A stretch of 64,000 nucleotides of DNA from Galbibacter sp035306585 (lineage in GTDB: Bacteria; Bacteroidota; Bacteroidia; Flavobacteriales; Flavobacteriaceae). The notes below the pieces were generated by a model. The model was not told the DNA's origin. It ran no database searches and saw only the letters and a list, made by a program, of their open reading frames with translations. Within the stretch, counting starts at the first letter, position 1; every line of letters starts with the position of its first letter. Location: NCBI RefSeq assembly GCF_035306585.1, contig NZ_DATGNU010000129.1:12740-76739 (forward strand). Reading direction: 5' to 3'. Both the position numbers and the translations under genes were made by a program. Below, one piece after another: positions 17,978 through 26,846 of this stretch.

Positions 17978-18523
17978 TTAGCTATTTTTGTCACGTATTC
18001 GCTTATACAAACGGATACCGAGCATAAGGGCAGTGGCGAGTAGAAAAATCCCAACTACTCCAAAAACCCAGTTTAAACTATCTTTTAGGATTACAAGAAA
18101 GACTACAGAGAACAAAATAATCGTCGTAACCTCGTTCCATATCCGCATGAATTTAGAAGTATAATTAACCTGATCGTTTTGGAGTTGAGTAAAGATTTGA
18201 TGCGTTTTCAGATGATAAAGGATCAGTAAAACAACAAAAAATAACTTGATATGCATCCAGCCTTGGGTAAGCCAACCTGGGATAATGATAAGTAACATAA
18301 TTGCAAACAAAACAGCAAGTATCGCAGAAGGCCACGTAATAATAAACCAAAGCCTTTTGGCCATAATTTTAAGTTGATCACCTAAAATTTCCTTCTCTGG
18401 TGAAGGCTTGGCATAAGCCTCTATTTGGTAGATAAACAATCGAGGGATGTAAAATAATCCCGCAAACCAAGTAATGACAAAAATCAAGTGCAATGCTTTG
18501 ATATAATTGTAATATTCTACCAT
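17978..18523 (-). CDS. hemJ: Protoporphyrinogen IX oxidase, HemJ type
   Basis: A 181-residue, four-to-five-helix inner-membrane protein that oxidises protoporphyrinogen IX to protoporphyrin IX, the step before iron insertion. The N-terminal ALHLIFVITWFAGLFYIPRLF carries the conserved His, and KRLWFIITWPSAI follows. These match HemJ rather than generic CopD proteins. It lies two genes after ferrochelatase in the same operon, which supports the call. It starts 5 bp after the MATE gene. Confidence 0.88.
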   Translation of the reverse strand: MVEYYNYIKALHLIFVITWFAGLFYIPRLFIYQIEAYAKPSPEKEILGDQLKIMAKRLWFIITWPSAILAVLFAIMLLIIIPGWLTQGWMHIKLFFVVLLILYHLKTHQIFTQLQNDQVNYTSKFMRIWNEVTTIILFSVVFLVILKDSLNWVFGVVGIFLLATALMLGIRLYKRIRDKNS

Positions 18524-18528
18524 ATGTT

Positions 18529-19887
18529 CTATGATTCTATGGGTTTGGTCATTAATTTATGTCGAATTTCTCGATTTAAAAAATAGCCAGTTACCACGGT
18601 GGAAAGTACATCCGATAGTGGAAATGAAATCCATACGCCTAACTCTCCATAGTACCTGGGCAATATGAGAATTAAAGGTATAAAAAAGATTCCTTGTCTG
18701 GTGAGGGTTAATAAAAAAGCAGGTAATGCTTTTCCAACGGCCTGGAAATAAGCCGAACCGATCAGCTGAATAACCACTATTGGGGTGGCAGCGAACACCC
18801 ATCGCATTGCCTTTGGAGCATCATTCAACACCGTTGAATCATCGGTAAATACTGCTGTAATACCCCCTGGAAAAATCATTATCAATAAGAAAATACAAAA
18901 GCCCAGTAACATTGCATATTTTATGGCTGTGTAGATGGTTTCTTTAACACGATAGTATTTATTGGCCCCATAATTAAAGCCTGCAATAGGTAAAAATCCT
19001 TGGGTAATCCCCAGAACAGGAAAAAGTGCAAACATCAACATCCTACCTATTATGGCATAAACCGTTACCGAAGATGCGCCCCCTAAGTTGTACAATATAT
19101 TGTTTAAAAGCAGGTATGTTACACTAACGATTGCTTGCCTAGCTAGAGTGACACCTCCCAGGGCAGCGATTTCAGATACGGTATTTCTTCTTAAAACAAA
19201 ATCGGTAACGCTAAGTTTTAACTCTGAATTATTCGATAGAAAGTACCACAGAATATAGCCAAGACAGAGCACATAAGAAGCTGTGGTAGCCCACCCTGCG
19301 CCTAACATTCCATAATCCAAAACATATATAAAAATGTAATCCAAGAAAAGGTTTCCAACGGAGGGGATTATCATTGCGATCATGGCAAACTTAGGTTTAC
19401 CTTCCGCCCTAATGACTGTATTTCCCATCATACAAAGAGCTAAAAAAGGAACACCATATAATACCACTGTATAGTAATCCTTTGCTGGATCAAAAATGGC
19501 ACCTTTACCACCAAACCTTGGGATGATATCGTCTATAAACCAGAGTCCAACCACTATGAGCACGACCGTGAGCAGTACCGTCAGGGTAATTTGGTTTCCA
19601 AAAGTAATAAGCGCTTTGGAGCGATTATCCGCCCCAAGGGCGCGGGAAATAATGGAAGACCCTCCAACCCCGATAGCCATCCCTAGAGCAGCGATAAAAA
19701 AAGAAACAGGCAGCACCACGTTGATTGCAGCAATGGCAATTGAACCTATCCAATTCCCTACAAAAATGGTGTCCACCAAAATATTTAAGGACATCACCAA
19801 AATACCGATGGAAGCTGGAACAGCTTGTTTTACTAATAAACTACCGATACTGTCCTCTCCCAGAGCTTTGGATGAATTTCCACTCAT
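18529..19887 (-). CDS. MATE family efflux transporter
   Basis: A 452-residue inner-membrane transporter with about 12 helices in two homologous halves (MatE repeats). Seen are VDTIFVGNWIGSIAIAA near residue 37 and GVGGSSIISRALGA near residue 75, both typical of MATE proteins, and GFLPIAGFNYGANKYYR near residue 287 in the second half. These proteins export cations or drugs using H+ or Na+ gradients. It sits 4 bp after ferrochelatase and 5 bp before hemJ. A role with porphyrins is possible but unproved. Confidence 0.9.
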   Translation of the reverse strand: MSGNSSKALGEDSIGSLLVKQAVPASIGILVMSLNILVDTIFVGNWIGSIAIAAINVVLPVSFFIAALGMAIGVGGSSIISRALGADNRSKALITFGNQITLTVLLTVVLIVVGLWFIDDIIPRFGGKGAIFDPAKDYYTVVLYGVPFLALCMMGNTVIRAEGKPKFAMIAMIIPSVGNLFLDYIFIYVLDYGMLGAGWATTASYVLCLGYILWYFLSNNSELKLSVTDFVLRRNTVSEIAALGGVTLARQAIVSVTYLLLNNILYNLGGASSVTVYAIIGRMLMFALFPVLGITQGFLPIAGFNYGANKYYRVKETIYTAIKYAMLLGFCIFLLIMIFPGGITAVFTDDSTVLNDAPKAMRWVFAATPIVVIQLIGSAYFQAVGKALPAFLLTLTRQGIFFIPLILILPRYYGELGVWISFPLSDVLSTVVTGYFLNREIRHKLMTKPIES

Positions 19888-19891
19888 AATG

Positions 19892-20920
19892 CTATGCGTT
19901 TTGCTCAGCTAATGCCCACTGATCAATCCAACGCGCCAGTACTTTTATCCAATCTGAGTCATCATTTAAGCACGGAATCACATGCAATTCTTCTCCACCG
20001 TTCGCGATAAATTCTTCTTTCGCCTGGATCCCTATTTCTTCGAGTGTCTCAATACAATCAGCCACAAAAGCTGGCGTGACCACTGCAAGTTTTTTGATTC
20101 CTTGTTCAGGCATTTTATTGATGGTTTTATTGGTTGCTGGCTTTAACCAAGGGTCAATCCCTAAACGCGACTGAAATGAGGTAGAATAACTTCCTTGCTT
20201 TAAGCCTAGAAATTCTGCTACCTGTTTGGTGGTCTCATAACATTGATGCCTGTAACAAAACTGGTGCGCAGGGGATGGCGTTTGACAACAACTTCCATCA
20301 ATTTTACAATGGGATTTGGTGATATCCGATTTTCGGATATGTCGTTCCGGGACACCGTGATAGGAAAACAACAGATGATCCCATTGTTGCGCCTGTAAAG
20401 AGCGCTGAATAGAATTTGAAAGCACCCGAACATAATCAGGATGGTTATAAAAAGCCGGGATGCTGGTAAACTCCATCTCAGGGAAGTGCGCTTGTCGCAA
20501 CTCTTCGGCTAATACCAGTATCGTTTCTGTAGTAGCCATCGCAAACTGAGGATAAAGCGGTATTAGCAATACCTCCGTGACACCTTCTTCTTTTAGCGCT
20601 TGCAAACCAGATTTTATGGAAGGATTACCATAACGCATTGCCACGGCACTTGGTATGGAGGAAAACTTATCGATTCCTTCCTTTAATCGCTCCGAAATGA
20701 CAATTAAAGGGGACCCTTCTTCCCACCATATTTTTTCATAAGCTTCCGCGGATTTTTTAGGACGTGTGTTAAGTATTATACCCCTGACAATAAAACTGCG
20801 TAACCAATATGGAAAATCAAACACGCGTTCATCCATTAAAAACTCATCCAAATACCGTTTTACATCCTTAGGATCTGTAGAATCTGGTGACCCTAAGTTG
20901 ATGAATAAAACTCCCTTCAT
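19892..20920 (-). CDS. hemH: Ferrochelatase
   Basis: A 342-residue enzyme that inserts Fe2+ into protoporphyrin IX to make protoheme. The N-terminus MKGVLFINLGSPDS, catalytic His in FSYHGVPERH (near residue 190) and Glu in DCIETLEEI (near residue 270) are present. An internal Cys-rich stretch (HCKIDGSCC, FCYRHQCYETT) is a feature I associate with Bacteroidota ferrochelatases; a metal site there is inference. A longer frame starts at 20956, but a TACTTTTG promoter box at 20946-20953 lies inside it, so ATG 20920 is right. First gene of a five-gene operon. Confidence 0.95.
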   Translation of the reverse strand: MKGVLFINLGSPDSTDPKDVKRYLDEFLMDERVFDFPYWLRSFIVRGIILNTRPKKSAEAYEKIWWEEGSPLIVISERLKEGIDKFSSIPSAVAMRYGNPSIKSGLQALKEEGVTEVLLIPLYPQFAMATTETILVLAEELRQAHFPEMEFTSIPAFYNHPDYVRVLSNSIQRSLQAQQWDHLLFSYHGVPERHIRKSDITKSHCKIDGSCCQTPSPAHQFCYRHQCYETTKQVAEFLGLKQGSYSTSFQSRLGIDPWLKPATNKTINKMPEQGIKKLAVVTPAFVADCIETLEEIGIQAKEEFIANGGEELHVIPCLNDDSDWIKVLARWIDQWALAEQNA

Positions 20921-20945
20921 ATATATTTTTCTAAAGTATTCTTTG

Positions 20946-20953
20946 CAAAAGTA
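20946..20953 (-). promoter_or_regulatory. -7 promoter box of the hemH operon
   Basis: The minus strand reads TACTTTTG, matching TAnnTTTG, 25 bp before the hemH ATG. It decides the start codon by excluding the upstream frame opening. Confidence 0.65.
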
Positions 20954-21060
20954 CACAATTGCGGTTCATAAAAACTTCGGGTAGACTTAACTTTGAAGAT
21001 AATGCTATTTAAAAAATCGATTGCTCTTCATTGAAACAAAACCTAGCTCGTTTAACAAAT

Positions 21061-21804
21061 CTAATCTCTTTTTAAACAATAGTTTATTCCCCCTAAAAGA
21101 TGGGCAACAAACAAAGGCTCACTATAAGACTCTTTGGTATGTCCTCCCCCTGTGTAGAAAACCCTGGCACCTTCGAACTCATGATACCATGCAATAGGAT
21201 GATGCGCTCCATTAGTTCCCCCTTCGTATGTGGATTCATCCAAATTAAGAAGTACCCGTATATGCTCACTAATGTCTCTATAATTATACCACTCATCTTT
21301 ACGTATCCAAGTAGCACTAGGCAACATCTTAGTGGAGGCGTGCTCGGCATCGATTACCTGAATTTCAGCCTTTCGAACATTTGGATTATTAGGGTGATCT
21401 ACAAAATAAGCTCCTATCATTCTTCCATACCAAGGCCAATTAAATTCTGTATCTGTGGCAGCATGTATTCCCATAAAACTCCCGCCATTATGCATAAAAT
21501 CTTGAAGAGCCTTTTGACCTGATGGGCCAAGTACATCATTGGTGGTAGAGAGGAACAACACCATCTTATATTTTTTTAGATTCTCCTTATTAAAGGCAAG
21601 CGAATCTTCTGTATGAGTGACTTTAAAGTTATTTTGATTTCCTAATTTTTCAATCAAAGCGACTCCAGTTTCTATAGATTCATGACGAAATCCACTGGTT
21701 TTTGTAAAAACTAAAACTTGATCATCTGGGTTGGATTGCACTTGCTGAGCCATCCCAACAAAGAAAAAGCATAAGAAAAGAGGTAGTAAGAATATTTTTT
21801 TCAT
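21061..21804 (-). CDS. ThuA domain protein, exported
   Basis: A 247-residue protein with a signal peptide (residues 1-19, ending VGMAQQ) and one ThuA-like domain (class I glutamine amidotransferase fold) with TSGFRHESI near residue 36, IHAATDTEFNWPWY near residue 113 and HPIAWYHEFEGARVFYTGGGH near residue 202. ThuA-like proteins take part in disaccharide (trehalose) or 3-ketoglucoside metabolism, but the exact role is open. It lies 12 bp downstream of the AraC regulator gene on the same strand and may be cotranscribed. Confidence 0.85.
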   Translation of the reverse strand: MKKIFLLPLFLCFFFVGMAQQVQSNPDDQVLVFTKTSGFRHESIETGVALIEKLGNQNNFKVTHTEDSLAFNKENLKKYKMVLFLSTTNDVLGPSGQKALQDFMHNGGSFMGIHAATDTEFNWPWYGRMIGAYFVDHPNNPNVRKAEIQVIDAEHASTKMLPSATWIRKDEWYNYRDISEHIRVLLNLDESTYEGGTNGAHHPIAWYHEFEGARVFYTGGGHTKESYSEPLFVAHLLGGINYCLKRD

Positions 21805-21816
21805 TGACTGAGTTAT

Positions 21817-22671
21817 TTAATTAAGCGCCATGGTATATTTTTTAGGCGTGGTTCCATATTTCTTTTTAAAAGCTGCAATAAAATGACTCGCAGTGCTGTA
21901 ACCGACCTTTAATCCCACTTCATTGACGTTCATGGTCCCTGCCTCTAGTAGCTTTCTGGCATATTCCATTTTATAATCGAACAAAAAGCTATAAACAGAA
22001 TCACCATAGACCTGCTTAAATCCTTCTTTTAAACGTTTTAAATTAAGTCCAATCTCATCAGCCAATTCCTGAAGGGAAGGTGGTTCTGACATTCTTGATA
22101 TCACAATATCCTTCGCCTTTCGTATACGACGAACATTATCCTCATCTGCTAAAAACGGGCATTGTTCGAAATCAGTATCCTCAGGTTTGTTAAAATACAA
22201 AGCCAATAATTCATATATCTTTCCTTTTAAATACAAACGCTCAATAGCACTGTGCATGTTAAAATTCAACATTTGACTAAGCACCACAGACATGGCAGGA
22301 TTAATCTGCTTGGTCCCATAATACTTTTTATCAATATTCTCTTGATCTAAAAAGTGAATATAATCGGCCTCTTCTGAGAATAAAGCGTGGAATTTCTTTA
22401 TCGGGATAACCACAGATAGGATCCACGTTTTTGAGTTCACCTCTAGATTAATCGGTAGATCACGCCGTGGATTATATAACAACAAGGCCTCATCTTCTTT
22501 AATATCGATGGCATAATTCCCTTGGTTATAATGAAAAATAGCACGCCCTTTCAAGCAAAAATGAAACTGAATATAACTGCTGTCAATTAGCTTGCTAATA
22601 TGTTGAATATCATTCGATTCGTTTTGTGTCTTTAGCACTAAAAACCCTTCTTCAATTCCAATTTCTTGCAT
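21817..22671 (-). CDS. AraC family transcriptional regulator
   Basis: A regulator with an N-terminal cupin-like sensing region (about residues 1-170) and a C-terminal AraC-type double helix-turn-helix (SLQELADEIGLNLKRLKEGF, then VNEVGLKVGYSTASHFIAAF). It is divergent from hemA, suggesting control of the heme operon, possibly by iron or heme (inference). The frame is open to 22776, but a TATATTTG box at 22774-22781 excludes that start. ATG 22749 (310 residues) and ATG 22671 (285 residues, preceded by AAAAGGACA) remain; I prefer 22671 because conserved-looking sequence begins there. Confidence 0.85.
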   Translation of the reverse strand: MQEIGIEEGFLVLKTQNESNDIQHISKLIDSSYIQFHFCLKGRAIFHYNQGNYAIDIKEDEALLLYNPRRDLPINLEVNSKTWILSVVIPIKKFHALFSEEADYIHFLDQENIDKKYYGTKQINPAMSVVLSQMLNFNMHSAIERLYLKGKIYELLALYFNKPEDTDFEQCPFLADEDNVRRIRKAKDIVISRMSEPPSLQELADEIGLNLKRLKEGFKQVYGDSVYSFLFDYKMEYARKLLEAGTMNVNEVGLKVGYSTASHFIAAFKKKYGTTPKKYTMALN

Positions 22672-22773
22672 TGTCCTTTTCGCGTTACTTTTTAATTTAA
22701 ATCGGTGCAAATGTCGTTCGTTTTTATTTAGAATCGTTCTAAACTTCATAGAGCATTGCACGCTACAATCCCC

Positions 22774-22781
22774 CAAATATA
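22774..22781 (-). promoter_or_regulatory. -7 promoter box of the AraC regulator gene
   Basis: The minus strand reads TATATTTG, matching TAnnTTTG. The implied transcription start is near 22770, about 20 bp before ATG 22749 and about 100 bp before ATG 22671. Confidence 0.6.
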
Positions 22782-22877
22782 CAGCTATTTAGAAGAATTT
22801 TAGGCAAAAAAATATGCCTTTTTCAAAAAACGACATAAAAAGTACCTAGAGCGTTACTTTCTTACTGGCTTTAGGTT

Positions 22878-22885
22878 TACTTTTG
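22878..22885 (+). promoter_or_regulatory. -7 promoter box of the heme operon
   Basis: TACTTTTG matches TAnnTTTG and lies 21 bp before the hemA ATG, which also has a GGAGAG ribosome-binding sequence. It is about 100 bp from the divergent AraC promoter. Confidence 0.65.
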
Positions 22886-22906
22886 TAAACGATTTTCGGA
22901 GAGTGA

Positions 22907-24157
22907 ATGGAAGCTTATAATATTTCTAAACATAATACATTTTACGCTATAGGAATCAGTTATAAAAAAGCTGATGCTGCAATTCGAGGTAAATTTAGCC
23001 TGAGTGAAACAGCCAAGATTGGTTTGCTCACCCAAGCCAAAAATGCTGGGATGGACGCAATAATGGCTACCTCTACCTGTAATAGAACAGAGATATACGG
23101 ATTTGCTCAGCACCCTTTTCAACTCATTCAATTACTATGCGATAATTCCAATGGTAGTCTTGAAGATTTCCAGCGCATTGGTTTTGTGTATAAAAACAAG
23201 GACGCAATTGACCATCTTTTTAAAGTCGGTACTGGCCTAGACAGTCAAATTCTGGGAGATTTTGAGATCATCAGTCAGATTAAACAAAGCTTTACCATTT
23301 CAAAAAAAATCGGACTTACAAATCATTTTTTAGAGCGTCTTTGCAACTGCGTAATTCAGGCTAGCAAACGTATTAAAAATGAAACAGAACTGTCATCTGG
23401 TGCCACCTCTGTGGCTTTCGCTTCGGTACAATACATTTTAGCTAGAGTACCAGAGGTGTCGGAAAAAAACATCTTACTGTTTGGTACTGGTAAAATTGGG
23501 CGAAACACTTGTGAAAACATGGTTAAGCACACCAGAAACAATCATATCGTACTGATAAATAGAACCAAGGATAAGGCAGAGAAAATTGCGGGGAAGTTCA
23601 ATTTGATTGTCAAAGATTACAGCAACCTACAAGAAGAAATCAGCCAATGTGATGTCCTCATTGTGGCTACTGGTGCTCAGAAACCAACCATCACCAAAGA
23701 ATTAATTCATTCCAAGAAAGAATTATTAATCTTGGATCTTTCCATCCCACAGAATGTGGATCCTAGTGTTAAGGAGATGCCAAATGTCACCTTGGTTCAT
23801 CTAGATCAATTGTCGCAAATGACCAATGAAACACTTAAGAGAAGAGAGCAATTTATCCCCCAAGCTGAAGAAATTATTCAGCAGGTCACCCAGGAATTCA
23901 AAAGCTGGTTGGAAACCAGAAAGTTTGCGCCCACCATTAAGGCTTTAAAGAAAAAACTAAATCACATGAGGGATGCAGAGATTGATTTTCAGCGTAAAAA
24001 GATTGATGGATTTAACGATCAACAAGCGGAAATTATCAGTGATCGTATAATTCAGAAAATAACTACGCAATTCGCCAATCACCTAAAAGACAGCTCAGAC
24101 ACCTCAACAGAAAGCATTGAACTTATTAAAAAAGTGTTTCAACTAGAAACCCTATGA
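22907..24157 (+). CDS. hemA: Glutamyl-tRNA reductase
   Basis: A 416-residue enzyme that reduces glutamyl-tRNA to glutamate-1-semialdehyde, the committed step of C5-pathway tetrapyrrole synthesis. The catalytic Cys is in TSTCNRTEIYGF near residue 49, GLDSQILGDFEIISQIK is near residue 110, and the NADPH-binding LFGTGKIGRNT is near residue 192. A C-terminal dimerisation helix follows. The last codon overlaps hemC by 4 bp (ATGA), so translation is coupled. First gene of the seven-gene heme operon. Ordinary length. Confidence 0.96.
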   Translation: MEAYNISKHNTFYAIGISYKKADAAIRGKFSLSETAKIGLLTQAKNAGMDAIMATSTCNRTEIYGFAQHPFQLIQLLCDNSNGSLEDFQRIGFVYKNKDAIDHLFKVGTGLDSQILGDFEIISQIKQSFTISKKIGLTNHFLERLCNCVIQASKRIKNETELSSGATSVAFASVQYILARVPEVSEKNILLFGTGKIGRNTCENMVKHTRNNHIVLINRTKDKAEKIAGKFNLIVKDYSNLQEEISQCDVLIVATGAQKPTITKELIHSKKELLILDLSIPQNVDPSVKEMPNVTLVHLDQLSQMTNETLKRREQFIPQAEEIIQQVTQEFKSWLETRKFAPTIKALKKKLNHMRDAEIDFQRKKIDGFNDQQAEIISDRIIQKITTQFANHLKDSSDTSTESIELIKKVFQLETL

Positions 24158-25074
24158 AAAAAACTATAAAAATTGGAACTCGCGATAGTGAATTAGCACT
24201 ATGGCAGGCAAATCGTGTTAAATCCTTATTGGAGGCCGATGGTTATCAGACTGAAATTGTTGCTGTAAAATCTCAAGGAGACTTATTTCTCGACAAGCCT
24301 ATACATCAATTGGGCATAACTGGTGTTTTCACCAAAACCTTAGATATCGCCATGTTAAATGGTACCGTGGATATCGTCGTTCATAGTATGAAGGATGTGC
24401 CTACGCAGCTCCCTAATGGCATTGTAAAAGGAGCTGTTTTAAAACGAGCCAATCCAAAAGATCTATTGATTCAAAAAGAGAAATCAAAAGTCCTTCCTAA
24501 ACAGGCTACCATAGCCACAGGGAGTTTAAGAAGAAAGGCGCAATGGCTCAACAAATACCCACAACATGAGGTGGCAAATATTCGTGGAAATGTTCAAACA
24601 CGTTTGCAAAAACTTCAAGACAGCCAATGGCATGGTGCCATTTTTGCAGCCGCTGGACTTGAGCGCATTAACCTTCGTCCTGAGACAACTATAGAACTAG
24701 ATTGGATGATACCAGCGCCTGCTCAAGGAGCCATGTTAGTGGTGGCTTTAGAGCATGACGATTATTCTAGAAAGGCACTTGAGGGTCTAAACGATTATCA
24801 AACCGATATTTGCACCACTGTAGAACGGGAATTTTTAAGAACCCTCGAGGGTGGCTGTTCTGCGCCTATTGGAGCCCTAGCTACCATAGATATCGATTAT
24901 CTAACGCTTGTGGCTGGACTATTCTCCCTTGATGGCAAGCAAAAAGTTACCGTCGAGAAAAAAGTATTGATTGAAAACTGCGAAGGACTAGGGCACCTAA
25001 GTGCTTTAGAAGCTCTAAAACAAGGAGGTGAAGCCATCATGAAAGTGATCAGAAAAGATCTAAACCTCAAATAA
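24154..25074 (+). CDS. hemC: Hydroxymethylbilane synthase (porphobilinogen deaminase)
   Basis: A 306-residue cytosolic enzyme that polymerises four porphobilinogens to hydroxymethylbilane. It starts KIGTRDSELALWQA, has VHSMKDVPTQLPNG near residue 80, ATGSLRRKAQW near residue 120, and the dipyrromethane-cofactor cysteine in LEGGCSAPIGALA near residue 233. It overlaps hemA by 4 bp. An 80-bp gap without a gene separates it from hemD. Confidence 0.96.
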   Translation: MKKTIKIGTRDSELALWQANRVKSLLEADGYQTEIVAVKSQGDLFLDKPIHQLGITGVFTKTLDIAMLNGTVDIVVHSMKDVPTQLPNGIVKGAVLKRANPKDLLIQKEKSKVLPKQATIATGSLRRKAQWLNKYPQHEVANIRGNVQTRLQKLQDSQWHGAIFAAAGLERINLRPETTIELDWMIPAPAQGAMLVVALEHDDYSRKALEGLNDYQTDICTTVEREFLRTLEGGCSAPIGALATIDIDYLTLVAGLFSLDGKQKVTVEKKVLIENCEGLGHLSALEALKQGGEAIMKVIRKDLNLK

Positions 25075-25154
25075 ATACGCAAGGCATCCATCAATTGAAG
25101 GATTCGGTTTAAGGTTAGTTTTAAATCATTTCGCAAAATTTTCAAAAAAGTAAC

Positions 25155-25805
25155 ATGACAGAAGTATTAAGCACAAAAGAACTCCACATTACCCAAAGGA
25201 ATATTTTACAAGAGGCTGGTATTGTTTGTTATGAGCACAACTTTATAGAAATCGTGTCCATAGACTTTAAGCCAGTCGCACCTATTGAAAATGCCATTTT
25301 TACCTCGCAAAATGCGGTAAGAGCTATTTTAGATAAAAACATACAAATCACCAATTGTTTTTGTGTGGGTGATAAAACAGAAGCGCTTTTAAAACACCAC
25401 AAATTTAATGTAGTTGAAAAGGCTTATCAGGCCCGTAAACTGGCCAAAATTATTGTGGAAAAATACCGGGAGCGATCCTTTGAGCTTTTCTGCGGAAACC
25501 TTCGTCGTGAAGAGCTCCCTGCTTTGCTGGAAAAACATAAAGTTACCTTGCATGAAACCCAGGTATACAAAACCAAACTTAACTCAAAAAACATGCTTCG
25601 TAGCTATGACGCCATTTTATTTTTCAGCCCAAGTGCTGTAGAAAGCTTTGCTCAAAGGAATTTATTTGATAATACTATTGTCTTTTGTTTAGGTAAGACC
25701 ACAGAAGCCGAGGTCAGAAAACACACCAATAATCTCATTACTGCAAATAGAACGACCATTGAAAATGTTCTAGTTCAGGTAATTAAACACTTTAATGGAC
25801 TTTAA
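25155..25805 (+). CDS. hemD: Uroporphyrinogen-III synthase
   Basis: A 216-residue protein of the poorly conserved HemD family, which cyclises hydroxymethylbilane to uroporphyrinogen III. Family-like features are FTSQNAVRAI near residue 50, FCVGDKTEALL near residue 73, LFCGNLRREELPALLE near residue 112 and FFSPSAVESF near residue 155. The N-terminus VLSTKELHITQRNIL is typical for Bacteroidota. The position between hemC and hemE makes the call firm. It is 12 bp upstream of hemE. Confidence 0.9.
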   Translation: MTEVLSTKELHITQRNILQEAGIVCYEHNFIEIVSIDFKPVAPIENAIFTSQNAVRAILDKNIQITNCFCVGDKTEALLKHHKFNVVEKAYQARKLAKIIVEKYRERSFELFCGNLRREELPALLEKHKVTLHETQVYKTKLNSKNMLRSYDAILFFSPSAVESFAQRNLFDNTIVFCLGKTTEAEVRKHTNNLITANRTTIENVLVQVIKHFNGL

Positions 25806-25817
25806 AAGTATACTATT

Positions 25818-26846
25818 ATGATAAAAAACGATCTTTTCTTAAAAGCTTTAAAAGGCGAATCAGTAGAAAGACCGCCCGTGTGGATGATGAGACAAGCAGG
25901 TAGGTACTTACCTGAATTTATAGCAATAAAGGAGAAATACGACTTTTTTACCCGTTGTAGAACCCCTGAATTAGCAGCGGAAATTACCGTGCAACCTATT
26001 CGGATCGTAAAGCCCGATGCGGCCATACTTTTTTCTGACATCTTAGTGATCCCACAAGCGATGAATATTGATGTAGAAATGAAACCAGGGTTAGGACCTT
26101 GGGTACCGAATCCGATTCGATCGGCCAAAGATGTTGACCAAGTTGTCATTCCTGAGATCAATGAAGAGTTGGGTTATGTAATGGATGCCATTAAGCTTAC
26201 AAAGCAAATGTTAGATGACAGTGTTCCCTTGATTGGTTTTGCAGGGTCGCCTTGGACCATTTTATGTTATGCTGTGGAAGGACAAGGATCTAAGAGTTTT
26301 GATACCGCAAAAGGATTTTGTTTCTCTCAACCAGCGGCCGCTCATTCCTTACTACAAAAAATAACCGACACCACCATTCTTTATTTAAAAGAGAAGGTTA
26401 AAAACGGTGTGAATGCCGTTCAGATATTTGACTCCTGGGGAGGCATGCTTTCTCCAGTGGATTACCAAGAATTTTCTTGGAAGTACATCAATCAGATCGT
26501 CGAGGCCCTCTCTGAGGTTACGGAAGTTATTGTCTTTGGAAAAGGGTGCTGGTATGCCTTAGGAGAAATGTCCACGAGTAAGGCTTCTGCCATAGGAGTA
26601 GACTGGACCTGTTCTGCAGAAAATGCGAGAAAACTAACAGGTGGTCAGATTACCCTACAAGGTAATTTCGATCCATCAAGATTGTTATCGCCTATCCCAG
26701 AAATCAAAAAAATGGTTCATCAAATGATTGATGCCTTTGGAAAGGATAAGTACATCGCCAATTTAGGCCATGGAATACTTCCTAACATTCCGGTGGATCA
26801 TGCAAAAGCATTCGTAGAAGCTGTCAAAGAATATCAAGCCAAATAA
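25818..26846 (+). CDS. hemE: Uroporphyrinogen decarboxylase
   Basis: A 342-residue cytosolic enzyme that decarboxylates the four acetate groups of uroporphyrinogen III to give coproporphyrinogen III. The signature RPPVWMMRQAGRYLPEF is near residue 18, FSDILVIPQAM is near residue 72, GFAGSPWTILCYAVEG is near residue 138 and NLGHGILPNIPVDH is near the C-terminus. The stop is immediately followed by the ATG of the DUF6973-like gene. Confidence 0.96.
   Translation: MIKNDLFLKALKGESVERPPVWMMRQAGRYLPEFIAIKEKYDFFTRCRTPELAAEITVQPIRIVKPDAAILFSDILVIPQAMNIDVEMKPGLGPWVPNPIRSAKDVDQVVIPEINEELGYVMDAIKLTKQMLDDSVPLIGFAGSPWTILCYAVEGQGSKSFDTAKGFCFSQPAAAHSLLQKITDTTILYLKEKVKNGVNAVQIFDSWGGMLSPVDYQEFSWKYINQIVEALSEVTEVIVFGKGCWYALGEMSTSKASAIGVDWTCSAENARKLTGGQITLQGNFDPSRLLSPIPEIKKMVHQMIDAFGKDKYIANLGHGILPNIPVDHAKAFVEAVKEYQAK

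Noticed and set aside
20921..20956. N-terminal extension of ferrochelatase
   Set aside because: The promoter box at 20946-20953 lies within it, and the conserved N-terminus starts at 20920.
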